Source: Rhizoctonia solani
Lineage: Eukaryota > Basidiomycota > Agaricomycetes > Cantharellales > Ceratobasidiaceae
Length of the DNA stretch: 64,000 bases
Assembly: GCF_016906535.1 (NCBI RefSeq)
Contig: NC_057373.1
Span: 3,162,001-3,226,000, forward strand
Reading direction: 5' to 3'
Shown: positions 1 to 12,722 of the stretch, in pieces
Position numbering within the stretch: the first letter of the stretch is position 1
Layout: the number at the start of each line of letters is the position of its first letter
Program-made: the position numbers and the translations under genes
The notes under the pieces: generated by a model
Database searches by the model: none
What the model was told of the DNA's origin: nothing
What the model saw: only the letters and a program-made list of their open reading frames with translations

Positions 1-48
1 TACATCTATTCAGATTAATAGGCACCAATCGAGATATTCAAACAAACC

Positions 49-1864
49 ATGGGAAACTGCTTCAGCAATAACAACGATCCCGAAGCAACCAGAGCTCATC
101 ATGAAGTTGAGAGGGAGCTGAAAGCTGTACGTATATCACTGCTGAGTTTATAGTTGATATACTTACCTCCTATGTTCCACTTTCTAGCATGCGAAGAAAC
201 AGCAGGTTCAGATCAAGGTTCTACTTCTGGGGTCTGGCGACTCGGGCAAGTCAACAGTGCTCAAGGTCTGTCAATTGAGCGCTATGATGTATGGGGAGAC
301 CTCACATTTTGAGTCTTTAGCAAATGCGAATAATCCATAACGACAAATTTACTCAACAAGAGGTCGAGCTGTATCGTCAATTGGTATTTAACAATATCAT
401 CCGGGGTGCGGTCATGCTAGGCGATGCGTTGACGCTGATGCAATTACAACTCTCGCGAGAGAATGAGGTGAGTCCTTCCGCTTTGGGTTGCCTGTGATCA
501 AGTGACTAAGCCTGTCCTTGCAGCGTTTTGTTGAAAAACTTCGCAGCACCAGTGACCTTCGAGATGGGGAGGCGTATCCTATGGAGCTGCTGCAACCACT
601 ACAGGATTTGTGGGGAGATGCTGCCGCTCAGCAGGGGTGGTCTAGAGCCAATGAAGTGGCGTTGCCTGAGAAGTAAATTCTACTTGTTCACATACGTGAC
701 TTTCACTGATCACAATCTGATTTTAGCCTTTATTAGTGCGTTGAAAACCGTCTATTTTTCACATTCACGCTGACTTACATATTTGAATAGCTTTTTTGGA
801 GACTTGCCTCGAGTATTTCAACGTGACTATATCCCCACTACTCAGGTGACTCCTTTTTTAGACCCAAGCACATCTTATGCTTACATATTTTGCAGGACAT
901 CATCCGGTGTCGGGCTCAGACCACTGGTATTACGGAAACGGTGTTTAAGCTACGAGGGCAAGAACTCCATCTTATTGATGTCGGGGGTCAACGATCGGAG
1001 CGCCGAAAGTGGATACACTGCTTTCAGGATGTGACAACTATTCTGTTCTTGGTGTCGCTCAACGGATATGACCAGTGTTTGTTCGAAGACTCCAATGCTG
1101 TGGGTATATTTCTCCCCGAAAAGCTCGGTTTGAACTCAACAGTGTGTCCGTCTGGTTTCAGAATCGTATGCAAGATGCTATGGCCATTTGGGATTCAATT
1201 TGTGATTCCGAATACTTTAGATCCACTAATATTGTAAGTTTTCCTTCTACACTATCTTACGTGTTGTACCAGTTATTCACTGATGACACACGGGGATAGA
1301 TACTATTTTTGAACAAAAATGACTTGTTTTCGGAGAAAGTCAAGAAGTCACCCATACGACGATACTTCCCTGTGAGTGCCTTTAGTCAAGGTGGTGATGG
1401 GTGTACTAGACACATAATAGGATTACGAAGGGCCGGAAGGCGATGCTGGAGAAGGCCGCATCTATTTCCGAAGGCGATTCTTGAAACTAAGTTCCAAGTC
1501 GGCGGCGCGAGAACCAACCTCTGGTAGACATTCTCCGCCGCGAAAACGAGAGATCTATACACAGTAAGGAGGTCCAAGGATTTGCTATGTGTAAACTGAA
1601 CTCGCATTAGCTTCACAAATGCGACCGATACGGCGTTACTGCGGGTTGTTATGGCTGCTGTTGAAGGTCAGTGTGGTATTGTAATCCATTTACAGCACAT
1701 TGGCTAACATTGTGGATTTATCTTTGCATCTTTGTTCCTTTAGAGTGCGTACCCTCTCTCCTTTCAAACATCCTCTCGCTTTGTTCTATCTGGGCATGTC
1801 CTAACCCCTCCTGGCCCTCAGTATCGCCTTTCGTGTTAGTTTGGTTGATGCACATTTGATCTAA
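49..1864 (+). CDS. Heterotrimeric G-protein alpha subunit
   Basis: GTP-binding switch subunit acting below membrane receptors at the plasma membrane. The start MGNCFS carries Gly2 (myristoylation) and Cys4 (palmitoylation). In order: P-loop GSGDSGKS, switch residues [32 protein letters not shown] and FTNATDT, ending in a canonical-length C-terminal helix ([16 protein letters not shown]). Thirteen exons are needed: 49-126, 188-265, 321-467, 524-672, 727-735, 791-845, 896-1099, 1162-1233, 1300-1371, 1421-1563, 1611-1666, 1744 and 1822-1864. They sum to 1107 nt, 368 codons plus stop. Exon 727-735 is a 9-nt microexon (Leu-Tyr-Tyr before FFGDL), and the single base 1744 is required to keep the C-terminal frame. 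A basic Ser/Pro-rich insertion of about 15 residues precedes the FTNATDT loop. The subfamily cannot be assigned by eye. Family identity is certain; the two tiny exons are inferred. Confidence 0.93.
727..735 (+). other. Nine-nucleotide microexon of the G-alpha gene
   Basis: Bases 727-735 lie between an acceptor (ttttag) and a donor (gtgcgt). Including them gives ...LPENLYYFFGDL, the spacing seen in other G-alpha proteins between LPEN and the FF pair; joining 672 directly to 791 would delete three conserved-position residues. Confidence 0.8.
1744..1744 (+). other. Apparent one-nucleotide exon of the G-alpha gene
   Basis: Base A1744 sits between an acceptor tag (1741-1743) and a donor gtgcgt (1745 on). 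The upstream exon ends at 1666 before gtcagt and the downstream exon starts at 1822 after ctcag. Only by inserting this single A does the sequence read [16 protein letters not shown] and stop, with exactly the residue count of other G-alpha C-termini after the ATDT motif. Both flanking introns would be 77 nt. Confidence 0.65.
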
Positions 1865-2825
1865 CATCCTTTCTTTACATTACATTTGGGTCTCTATGTC
1901 ATATCGTGGTTACATTTCGGAACATTCAATCCATACCCTCCAATCAACTCCATTTACTGGGTACCTGTCAACCCATCAAAATCTGCCCCCGATACAATGG
2001 AACGTCGGAACGAATCGACGGTACATCACCGTATTGCGACACACAGTACAATCATTAGCCAGAGCGTGAGTCTATTCGCTTACTTTCTCGTAATACAACC
2101 CTATAACCGGGCATCATTTAGATTAGAGAATTGATGCTTTAAAACAAAACCGGGGGTCTTGTTTGGAAAGTTCACAAGGTGCTCCTTCCTCGAAGCTTTC
2201 TTTAAGGGAATTTGGGTCTGGATATCTACTACTCTACTTGTATTCTTGTTCGTTCCTGGGGTCGCAAGGCACGATGATGACGATGGGTGGTCGTTGTGCC
2301 TTCTCAATATTTCTTGGTATCGGATAGGTTTTTTGTATACTCCGTGTTAACACGGATACTGGATTGGATTGAATGGATTAGGATATTTTATTGCGGAAGC
2401 TCAAATGCCGTGTTTGGAATACACGAGGTTGAAAGCGGAGATCTCGGAATAACCTTCTGTGTGTATTCCTAGGCGCTGAAGGCTTCATACTCGAGCATTG
2501 CTGGTAGATCTTCGGTAGATCCCCCTAATCTCTTAACCGACACGAGGCGGACCCAACGCATCCGACGTCCCTTGGGGTGGGAGAACTCAGTAATATTTCC
2601 GGAAAATGCGAGTGTACGTTACACTATTGGGCTTGATGAACACCATCAAATGAGACACCCTTCTCGGGTCACCGATATCCATGGTGACTGAAATCCACAA
2701 GAATCCGTGCGTGGAGTAGCAGTGGTCTCGGGATCGCAACAGCCGGTGAGATCATGTGACCATGCGCTGGTTTGTTTGTACCGACGCTTTCATTTGATCG
2801 GCGCAGCTGCCATGACCGCAAACAC
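1865..2825. other. Intergenic region
   Basis: Downstream of the G-alpha gene and upstream of the SPO22-like gene. I see only short unconvincing reading frames here; it probably holds the 3' UTR of the first gene and the promoter of the second. Confidence 0.5.
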
Positions 2826-5800
2826 ATGCTCCGCAACTCGCAAGAGAAAGAATATGAAAGATCCATCGAGTATCAATGAAATAGAAGGATAGCTGAACTT
2901 TCATTTATCAGGAGAATAATGCGCTTAACTATACAGGAATACAGACGTACTTGTGGCTATCAAACCACAAATACTCGATTTCACTTCAACCAATTTCACT
3001 TCGTTGGAAACTAGCTTGAACAATCTCAATGATCTTATGGACGAACTCTCTTCGTCTCGATATGCAAAAAAATTGACACGAAATAATGGAGTAGCGGATA
3101 CACTCGATCGAGAAGGTAAGCCCCAGATGTCTCGCACAACGTCATTACATGACAAACTCGGGCGAGCCCTCAGGTGTGCGTCTGTGGAACGCCTCGATCC
3201 TGCTTCGTGGCGTCCAGGATCAGGTAGAAGCTGAATCGAGAAAAAGGGCATTTGCGAGCCGTGAGTAATTAACTTGGTGATCCTTTTCTGATTTGATCCC
3301 GTACCTGCCATTAGTTCGACTAGCCGCCTTCCGACTTATCGAAGCTGGTAGTGACGTGCCGCCCACCGTTGAATGTCAGTGGATTTACCGTCGGCACGTT
3401 GACTATTTTTTGACGGCTTGTGGCGTTTTTAAACCTAGCATTGGTGCATTTGCTACAGCTGGCGAGCAAGACCGCCACAGCGCTTTCAGAGTGCAACGAT
3501 GATCGAGCACGAAGCATAATGATCAGCGCAGCGGATGTGAGTCACCATGTCCACACCTGTCGACCACTCGGCCTAGATTCAGCTTGAATCCGACCAGTAT
3601 GAGTCCCAACTCAAGAATTTAAAAACGGATGATCGCGATATATCCAAAAAAGAATACGCCACTGCCCAATACTACTGTGGGCGGATGGATGCGGTAGGTG
3701 CTAGCTATTGCTTTGATCGGTTTCGCCCTCATTGGCACATAGGCTTGGAAAGACGGCAATGAAAGTGTAGGTTTCTTCATGTTCGAACAAGCTACGGATG
3801 AGCGTCGGTTAAGTACGATGTCTATCCCAGAGGTGCGCGTTTCTCTCATTTTGTTGCTTCGCCTTGCACATTTGACTCGCATATATTTATATTTTAGATC
3901 GAAGAAATCCTCGGTCGCGCTCTTGAAATAGGAAAGGCAGCGCTGAGTAGATCATGGGATAAGGAAACAGACACGGACGTGACAACTCCAGCAGCACAAA
4001 GCATATCAAGCACCGCGGACGTCAAAGCCGCAACTATTGGAGTCAAGTGGTTCCAGAAAATTCTTCAAGTGCTTGAGCGAGTTAAGCACAATGAACGCTC
4101 AAGCTTACCGTCATTGAGAGTAAGCTTGCGCCACTAATTGAATGGTACAGGGCTGACTGTCGCCTATAGGAAACTCTCCTACGCAGCCTTGGTAAGTTGT
4201 ACAATTGAGCCAACCCGATCATCCTGATTGCTCTACAAGTTTAGCTCGCGCATATTTTGCATCTTCAGGCGCTGTAGAATCAAATTTAGAGCGAGCAGAA
4301 GCCACAATCGAAGAACTTATCCAAGGAAAAGATACTACGGTAAGTTCGTATGCCCGAGGGGTGAGTAAAGGCTGACTCGTAACGACTAGAAACTGGATAT
4401 CAACTTACTCTGGATGAAGCTAGCTGTGTTAAAAAGACGTGGAGCTGACAGCGTGCAGATATCAAATGGTATGATCATCAGCCTCTACCTACTTAGGCTC
4501 CAATGCAATTTGAGTTTTCTATAGTGTTTAGTTTAATATTGGATAAGTTGGAGTTTCAAGAGGGAAATGTTATGAGGCCAGTGATGAATCCAATTATTTT
4601 GTCGGCACCGCCAATTGACACGCATACACCCAGCTTTCTTCGCGAGGCGCAAACTATGGTTAGCCTTAGGTGAATAATTCTTCTGAAGCGGATGGTCTTG
4701 ACTTCGTATGGTTACTGAGTCGGGGTATAGCGTAAATCTAGCTATTGTCACAATGCAGGAACTACTCGACAAGGCCCTTAGTTCACCGGATGGGAATGGA
4801 TACTCGTTCGTAGGCACCATAACCATGGCATTGTTACTTCTCACCAAGTCACTGCAACATTCTGATGCCCACGGTGCCGCTGAGAAAGCGTGTCAAGGTA
4901 AATTGGCTAGTAAAAGCAACTGGCGTTTTAATTCCTATATCATCTAGACATTGCAAGGAGGGTAGACTTCGTTATGGAAAAGACCTCTGCTGCCGCGTGC
5001 CAGCTCGTACGTAAATGTTTCTAGGAAGGGATGATAGTTTACGCACTAATCCGCGCGGCTTCACCAGGTGCTTTGGCGGAATGGGGAAGCTAGTTACAAA
5101 GCGAAGAAATGGATGGAGGCAGCCGATTGGTTTACTTTGAGTGCATCTGCAGCATTTCAAAGTATGGCCAGTGCCCAATCAAGGTCTATCAGAAAAGCTG
5201 CACTGTGCTACATACAACAGGGCGAGTATAATCAAGCATCGATACTGGTTTCTCGGTGCTCCCAGGACGAATCGGTGTGTAACACAGTTAAATGAAAATA
5301 CGGGCTCTGAAATGAGGGTTCGTGATGAGGCAACACATTATATTAGATTTCTAGCCGCTGTGCATCAAGGCAAGTCATTTCTATCATTTCAGGGGCATCT
5401 AACCCCCTTACACTTAGTTCCGTCAGGGCTCGAAGAGGAAGGTGCGTCCAGAACCTGTGTGGAGAAGATCGGCATACTGAAATCTCTATAGCTATCCAGA
5501 CCGTGGAGACCATGCTGAGCACATTGGACTTTGACCGCAAAATGCTTCTACTAGCCATCCAGTTGGCTCATGAAACGAAGCAGAAAGCCCTTCTTTTGGC
5601 CGTCTTAGAGGCGATGTACAAAACAATGCAACGAGAACCACATGTAGATGCAGAGACCGAAGGCATCACCTTAGTTAGGTGTAGTATCCGGATAATACTC
5701 GATCTACTAAAGGAGCCGCTAGCTGCAATGTGAGCCTATCATTCCCAGAGTGATGGGCCTCTTGTTTATTGGTAATGTAGGACCCAACTGACCGATTCAC

Positions 5801-7406
5801 TGAAGACGAATTTTCAAAGAGGTGGGAAATCCCTTTTTGAGCAAAGCCGGTCTGATGCTTTATTTGTCAAGCACTGGACTTGGTTAAGCTAATGGCTTCG
5901 AAGAACAACCTCGTTCTGATTGCGAAAGATCTGTCTTGGCTCTGGAGAACCGCGTACAACGCGGCGGTAACCGGCTGCCAGGACTGGGAAGAGCTGGTGG
6001 TTGCTGAGATACTGGATGTGTCTCGAGAGGTAAGGGCGGGAATATACTGCGCCTCTATTTTGCAATGCATCTCATTCATATCGATAGTTGATGGATGTGT
6101 ATTCGACTACTTTGGCCGCCTCACAGGACTCCGAGGTAAAACAATGCATACTGCTTTCGTCGTTTACAGCCACTTCGGGACGATGTGAGCCGATTGTACC
6201 GAGGTCCGTAATACTACTGACTTAAGTATTATTCAAGTATTTGTTGCACGGCGTCTCGGGTCGACCTCACAGGCAGTAAGTCAAGTCACGAATTCCTTTT
6301 TTCAGCTATTTGATTTAAATTCGTTAAAGATTGAGCTATACACGAGATTAGCCAGAGATATTTCAGCTTTCCGGGAGCGTGTAAACGAAAGTCTGGCCGA
6401 CGGAACATTTGATGGCAACGACAAACTGGACTATATGATCAATATATTCTTCACCTTCGAAATTGAAGCACTTTGTCGTATACAGGAATGGCAAAGAATC
6501 AGGGCGGTTGTTGAAGTAAGCGCGACCCCTTCTCGAGCATTTTTCGCTAGCTGAATAATTAAATGCAGGCGGCCACCGAGATGGAATGTATAATGTCTTC
6601 GACCCTAGAGGCAATGGCTGATTTGCTCGTAAGGCTCACTTTCATCCCTACATCCGGCATCTTGTTCACAAGCTTGCTTGACAGTGGTCGGAAGATGCAT
6701 GTCCAACTGATGGTAGAGTATTCCTTAGAACTAGAAAGTCAAACTGGAGGTTACTAACGAAATCCCCGAAGTGCTCTATAGCGCTCTCGAGGTATGGGTC
6801 CAACTAACGTCAAAAGGAACAACCGGCTAATTTAGGTTTGGGGAAGGCGATGTTGCGTTCGTCCCTTAGGTCTAAAACCATATCCATTGACAAGTTTTCT
6901 CGCTGGCTGCGTGCACTGTGTACAATCCTTCTTTCCCGGAACAGGCAACAGGATCGGGCTAGCGCTCTTAGCTTTATTGAACAAGCAGCCGAAGTCATCA
7001 AAGATAATAAAGATGAGAGCGGCGATCAGGTTTGTTTTGCATGGCGAGAGGCTTTGCATATGTTGGACTAAGGCGGTTAACAGCAGGTGTATGCGCATGA
7101 CGAGCGGGAATGGCTTCTGCATGTCACATTCAACACTGGTGTTGAGCGATTTACGTAGGTTTGGCGTCTGCCAACTGGAATATGACTAATCATTCTATGC
7201 CAATAGTGTTTCAGATATTGAGGAAGCGAAACGGTGGATTGAGACGGCAACCATGCTAGCCGGACTAGTCCATAACAGTGGCACAGTGTTGGAGAAGGTT
7301 TGTTCAATGGACTACATTTACAGGGCACAAGATTGAATTGTGCAATGCCTAGATCAATGCTGTCTACCAGCAGGTCCTCGCCAAACATGGGGCCCAATTA
7401 AGCTGA
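2826..7406 (+). CDS. Meiosis protein SPO22/ZIP4-like (TPR protein)
   Basis: Large multi-exon gene for a protein of the SPO22/ZIP4/TEX11 family, a TPR scaffold of the ZMM group that promotes crossovers and synaptonemal complex assembly in meiotic nuclei. The diagnostic stretch VADTLDREGVRLWNAS is obtained by splicing out 3116-3172; it is followed by RLAAFRLIEAG and SLVHLLQLASKTA. Later exons encode alpha-helical repeat material (for example QLAHETKQKALLLAVLEAMYK near 5560-5620 and SFIEQAAEVIKDN near 6970). The last exon encodes INAVYQQVLAKHGAQLS and a stop at 7404-7406. The start is chosen at ATG 2826 because splicing a gtatca...atacag intron joins MLRNSQEKEYERSIE in frame to NTDVLVAIKPQ; the 5' end is the least certain part. 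It converges on UTP18. Confidence 0.82.
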
Positions 7407-7612
7407 TGATCTCGGAGCCTTGATCGGGCTTTTTACCTTTACTCTCGATCCTCCGTTTATTTGTTTGCCGTTGTTACTTTATTGGGTTAATCATATTCTC
7501 TTTGCATCTATCGCCTTCCCTTTGTTTGCAGGCGCATGGGAATGATATTCCGCAGCTATGAAGATCATTAAATCTGTACTAGTCATTCAATAACCATCAC
7601 ACCCAATCACCC

Positions 7613-9712
7613 TCATCGAGCCACGGCATAGTGCCGCAAGTTGTATAACAGCACGTTGCCTCGTGTGTTGCCAATTGCGAGGTATTCACTTCTTGTCGAA
7701 AAATCCAGCGTAGTAACATGACCAAGCGGCGTGCCCGATGTCGGCCAGTTAGCGAATGTAGTCAGACTTTTGGTGTGGATCTATCACATGTCACCAAGAA
7801 CATTAGCACAGGCCATCAGAGCACCAGGATGTGAATCGTAAAGGAGCTTGGGGCTGAATGCTCAGTTGCGATGGTATGGCACTCACCAGTTTGAGTTGAT
7901 CCTTCTTGGTTTTGCTAGCGCTAGCGAGAATCTGGGCATCATGGTTGAAGCATAATGATGTGACAGAAGTGGTGAGGTGTGGTAAAGTCTTGAGCGGCAT
8001 GGGTGCCGAGTTGGCTAGGGTTGAAGGGGTATCATAGACGTTAACTATTCCAGATTTAGACCTGTGTGGGGAAACGCAGTCCATAAGCGGCGGAGATATG
8101 GTGACGTATCGAACAAGCGAATGGGTCCGACAAGGTGCGGGCCAAAGTCACTCACCCTACAGCCGTGTATCTACCGGGCCCTTCAGTTGCTATTGTTGTC
8201 CCAAAACCACCGTCATCTCGCCACCTTCTCAAGCATCTCCGCATGCGTACGTCCCACGCGCAAATTTCAGCGTTGGCGTCCAGGGTATACATCTCCGGGT
8301 CGGTATCATCGCGTGCACTCCACCAAATGGATTTCACTGATGCAGAAGCCTTTATTTCTCCTACAATGCCAACACTGGCCCAGTCTAGTAATCGCACACG
8401 CCCCTGTCGACCAGCAATTGCAAGGGTACGTCCATCACGGGAGAAGGCGTTGACATCGCACGCCCGATCTTGGGTGTCTGTCTTCGCATCTGGCCGGGTA
8501 CCTATTGAATCATTTGAATGAGCACGTGATGTTAAGGAAATTGACCATGCACCCACGCCCTGATACGTGATGGGTAGCGACATGCGCCGACTGAAGATCA
8601 TAGACGCATATAAATGGTCTTGGTCCAGATAGGAGAACTGAGGTTCCAGCTGGGTGGAAGCTTGCATTATTCGGGGGGAGCGCAGGGGTGTGCAAAGTTT
8701 GTAGCAAGGGGTTTGTAAGGCCGTCAACCTAGAATTATGATGGGATACGAGTTCGAATCAACAGCAAGTCAAACTGAATAGAAAGCTCACGTTGAATAGC
8801 CGAACCCGCTTGTCCGCGCCAGCAACCATAAGCACAGGTACACGCGAGGAGGGATGAAACTGTATTTTGGTCACTGGGCCATCGGTTCGTGCGGCTTGGT
8901 TGGCATCTCGCAGCCGCGTTATGGCTAATTCGGTTTGGGGGAGTGCATCGGTTGGAGCATCTGCAACATGCACTAGGCCTGTGGTTGGTTCTACAACTGG
9001 CTCCTCGTCTGAGTCGGAACCCGAGACAGAGGCCTGAGATAACCGCCTTGACCTCTTGGGACGTGTGGCTGCCCACTCAGGGACTGGATTGACCTTTTCA
9101 AACCTACACATCAGATTAATGAAGAGTCCGACAAAACGTTAAGCCAGCCAGGACTCACTGCCGCCTCAATCTGGATTCGTATTCCTTTCCTGATATTGTG
9201 TCCTCTACCGTGCTGTCACGAAGTTTCCGGAGACGTCGGTCTGATGCAATAGAGATATCTAGCTGAATATCATCTGGGTCAACCCAAGCTGCCTTCTTGC
9301 GTGATGAGGCCCCAGACAAAAGTGCGCTTGCAACTGCCTGAACGGGCTCATCTTGCTCATGCTGATCCTCGGAAACTTGCGGCACTTGGTCTGCGGTTGG
9401 GGCTGAATCGTCGAAGAAAAGCTACATTACTTAAATACAGTAACAGCAAACCATGCCTATAGTCGCACTCACCTCTTCATCCAATAAGTGACCCATAGAC
9501 GTATCTGCCGCCTCTTTGCCCTGCTTTGTACCGCTCCCCCAACTACTTCCTGCCAAGGGGGTCCCAAAGAGCACATTCTCCAACCTCAACTCCTCGTCAT
9601 CCTTGAGCTCGTACGCGTGAGTGGCTTGGTTGTCGCCTAGCGGTATAGGTATATCTTTTTTCTCCCTGCGTTGCTTCTTTTTCCTCGATTTGTTTGGAGC
9701 CGTAGAGGACAT
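7613..9712 (-). CDS. UTP18: U3 snoRNP / SSU processome WD40 protein UTP18
   Basis: WD40 protein of the small-subunit processome, acting in 18S pre-rRNA processing in the nucleolus. The basic N-terminus (MSSTAPNKSRKKKQRREKK) is followed by the family's acidic stretch with LENVLFGTPL, then DRRLRKLRDSTVED, KVNPVPEWA, and WD repeats such as VTKIQFHPSSRVPVLMVAG and NNASFHPAGTSVLLSG. It ends EYLAIGNTRGNVLLYNLRHYAVAR, typical of Utp18 C-termini. The start ATG is at 9710-9712 and the stop is at 7613-7615. At least five introns of ordinary size interrupt it. It diverges from the CNNM-like gene with about 100 bp between start codons, so the two probably share a promoter region. Confidence 0.88.
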
Positions 9713-9813
9713 GTTATGGGTAGAACGATGAATTCACAAAAATTTGATGACTAAGTTGCGATCGGTGAATTAAGCGCCGTGATTACATAATTCGAGTGCC
9801 GTGGTGTGTCGTA

Positions 9814-12483
9814 ATGGGTCAACAACAATCAACATCTGCTTCTCTCCCACTATCTCCCCCCATGTCGAGTTCAAGTAGAACGCGGTCGAACCGCGCTGTA
9901 GCCGGATTGTTTTTTATTGTATCACAAGCTGTCCGTGCGTCTCCCATGTTCAAAATGGCCCCTGAAGAGCCAGAAGAGCCGATTGGCAGTGCTGGCTTTT
10001 GGTGGAAAATGGTAATGTCAATGGGCTTAGTTCTTCTTGGTGGCGCTTTCGCCGGGTATGTACAAATACGTCATATGCCCTGCAATTCATACGATGATCA
10101 CCAATCCTTATGCTTGTAGATTGACACTCGGGCTCATGGGCCTCGATGAGCTTCATCTGCGTGTGCTCGCAACATCTTCTGACGACCCGAATGAGAAAAA
10201 GAATGCGAATAAAGTCTTGAGATTAATGAAGAAAGGCCGCCATTGGGTCCTAGTCGTATGTACCTCATACATGCTAGCACGCACGTGTTTCATGCTGGCT
10301 CACTGACGCATAGGTTTTGCTCCTTGGCAATGTTATTGTTAACGAATCCTTGCCAATCTTCCTCGACTCTGCCGTAAGCCAAGGCTCCTCCCTGACAAAA
10401 ATATACTCACGACAAACCTGACAGATTGGAGGGGGTGTTGCCGCAGTGGCCATCTCTACTGTCATGATCGTTATTTTCGGGTAAGCGTTTTACACACATT
10501 GTCGCTATCTTACGAACATGATCCACCTACCTTTTGATGGCGGCCCAATAGCGAGTAAGTCTCTGATCCTGCATCGAACCTCTGCGTCCTTAATGCCGCA
10601 TCCTGTAGAATTATCCCACAAGCTCTTTGTGCACGATATGGCCTCCAGATTGGTGCGGCAAGTGCGCCATTGGTGCTTTGTATGATGTACATATTTGGTG
10701 TGTACCTCGTCAGTTACCGTTACATATATGCAGACACAGACCTCGGCTCCGTTCGACAGCTCCCGTTGCATGGCCTATCGCCAAGTTGCTCGATTGGGTA
10801 CTTGGCAACGGCGAGGCCAATACTTATAAAAAAGCTGAGCTCAAAAGTTTCCTTCAGTTCCATCGTGAAGGTGCCGAACCACTCAGGGATGACGAGGCAA
10901 GTCAATCATATTCAGCACAATCGCTTCGTTCACCGGGTCGAGTCGGGTATTTATATCCAGAGGCTCTTCGAACTGTTGACGGCGACGAGCTTATATATCA
11001 AAGTATATTGGTTGACCCTTGATTGCGTAGATATCCATTCTGAACGGTGTGCTTTCGTTGAATGACAAGAGAGTATCTGAAATTATGACCCCTATGAATG
11101 TACGTTCCCTTACCGCTCCCAGACTGTGTTGTTGACCTGAATCATCTTCTTTCCCTACCCAGGATGTTGTAACCCTTGGAAGTGATACTATTTTGGACCA
11201 CAAACGGGTTGATACAATGTAAGTACATCATTTCACTCGTGCGCAACCCCAAAGCTCACTTTATGGTCAGTTTGACAAGCGGTTACTCCCGAATTCCGGT
11301 TCACGAACCTGGCAGCCCAACTAACTTCATAGGAATTTTATTAATAAAGAAGGTACGTCAAACGCCTGGTGTACTGCCTCGGTTGGGCCGTGCGCTCTTC
11401 ATTGAGTTTCCAATTGTACCAGGAAGACTTATGATCTTCACGAGCCAAGTGAGGTACCTATGCCGCATGAACTTCATGCAAATGATCCCGGCACGGGTAG
11501 CTCCTGAACTCAGATATACTTTTATCGCCCTTTTTTAGCCTGTTCAACGGGTGAATCCGTACCCATTGAAGTGGTCTCACTGATTCATGTACTGCCTTCG
11601 CAGTTGCTCTCGTACGATCCATCGCAAGGGCTGCCGGTCAGCGCATTCCCATTATCCATTCTACCGGAAGCCAAGCCCTCAATCAGCTGTTTCCAAGTAC
11701 GTACCCTACTTTTTTCTTATAACCCACTAATTGAGTCGAAAGCGCTGACGTACGAATTCTCGACTCCAGGCTTTGGATTACTTGTATGCATTACACCAAC
11801 CCCAAGTTAGAAATTTGATACAAATCTTACCTTTGTTTACAGCCAGACTGGACGTTCTCATCTCCTGTTGATCAGCGAAAACCCGGGGGAGCCTCATGGC
11901 GCACTTGGTGTGATTACACTCGAGGGTAAGGAACTAGGCAAATGACAAAGTTAAGATTTGAGCCTCATGGCGGTAACTCACCAACCCAAACCAGATATCA
12001 TAGAGGAAATCATATCAGAAGAAATTGTCGACGAAACTGACAGATACGAAGACAACCGCCACAAGCGACGCGCAAAACGACAGTCAACAGCTGCCATAAT
12101 GAGAGGGTAAGCTTCGGGAGAGTATGATTTAGGACTATTTGAAACTGATTCATTCGTGCTTCAATAGTATTGTCGAACGTGAAAAACGCCGTTGGTCGTT
12201 CAATTCTTATGGAGATAACGCTGCGGGTAGTGATACTCCCCGCACATCGTCTCGAGCGCCCACGCCCAAGCCGACGCCAAGTCGAGAGCCCATGGAGATT
12301 ACACGCCTGCTTCCTATTGATGAGCATGTGGGAAATGGACACTATGAAGGACCGAGTAGTTATGGTGCAACCACACCAGTTCAAAATCCTGTCGCAAAGG
12401 GGCATGCAGAACGTGGAAGAGACAGAGATCGGTCTCAGTCTCGACACCGGGGTTCGTTTACCGATTCGCCCACGCGATCATAG
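9814..12483 (+). CDS. DUF21/CBS-domain membrane protein of the CNNM/Mam3 family
   Basis: Integral membrane protein resembling yeast Mam3 and animal CNNM proteins, which are linked to metal-ion (manganese, magnesium) homeostasis at vacuolar or cell membranes. A first membrane segment ([16 protein letters not shown]) leads into the DUF21 domain: [39 protein letters not shown] and a further hydrophobic run. A CBS pair follows: [41 protein letters not shown] and [17 protein letters not shown] basic, Ser/Pro-rich tail ends SFTDSPTRS at 12483. Many short introns separate these blocks. ATG 9814 gives [10 protein letters not shown] and is the first in-frame Met. It is convergent with the ChaC gene. 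Confidence 0.88.
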
Positions 12484-12722
12484 GCTAGGTATGTTTGGGG
12501 CGGAACCCAGGAGCTGACACGGTGCTAGTGCTCGGTTTGCAAAGTCCCAGGCAGGTGGAGAGAGATGGGATCTCATTGTAGTACGCACAAAGCCCACGAG
12601 TCCAGGTTGCTTCTTCGCCTTTGTAAATTTTCTTCAACATTGTCTTCAGTGGTCTATGTCGATTCAGATAGCAATGGAATAGTAGCGAACATTCACCCCA
12701 GCAACTCTCGAGTTCTAGCGCC

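Noticed and set aside
8745..8760. GAGTTCGAATC resembling a tRNA B box
   Set aside because: It lies in the UTP18 gene and no cloverleaf stems can be drawn around it.
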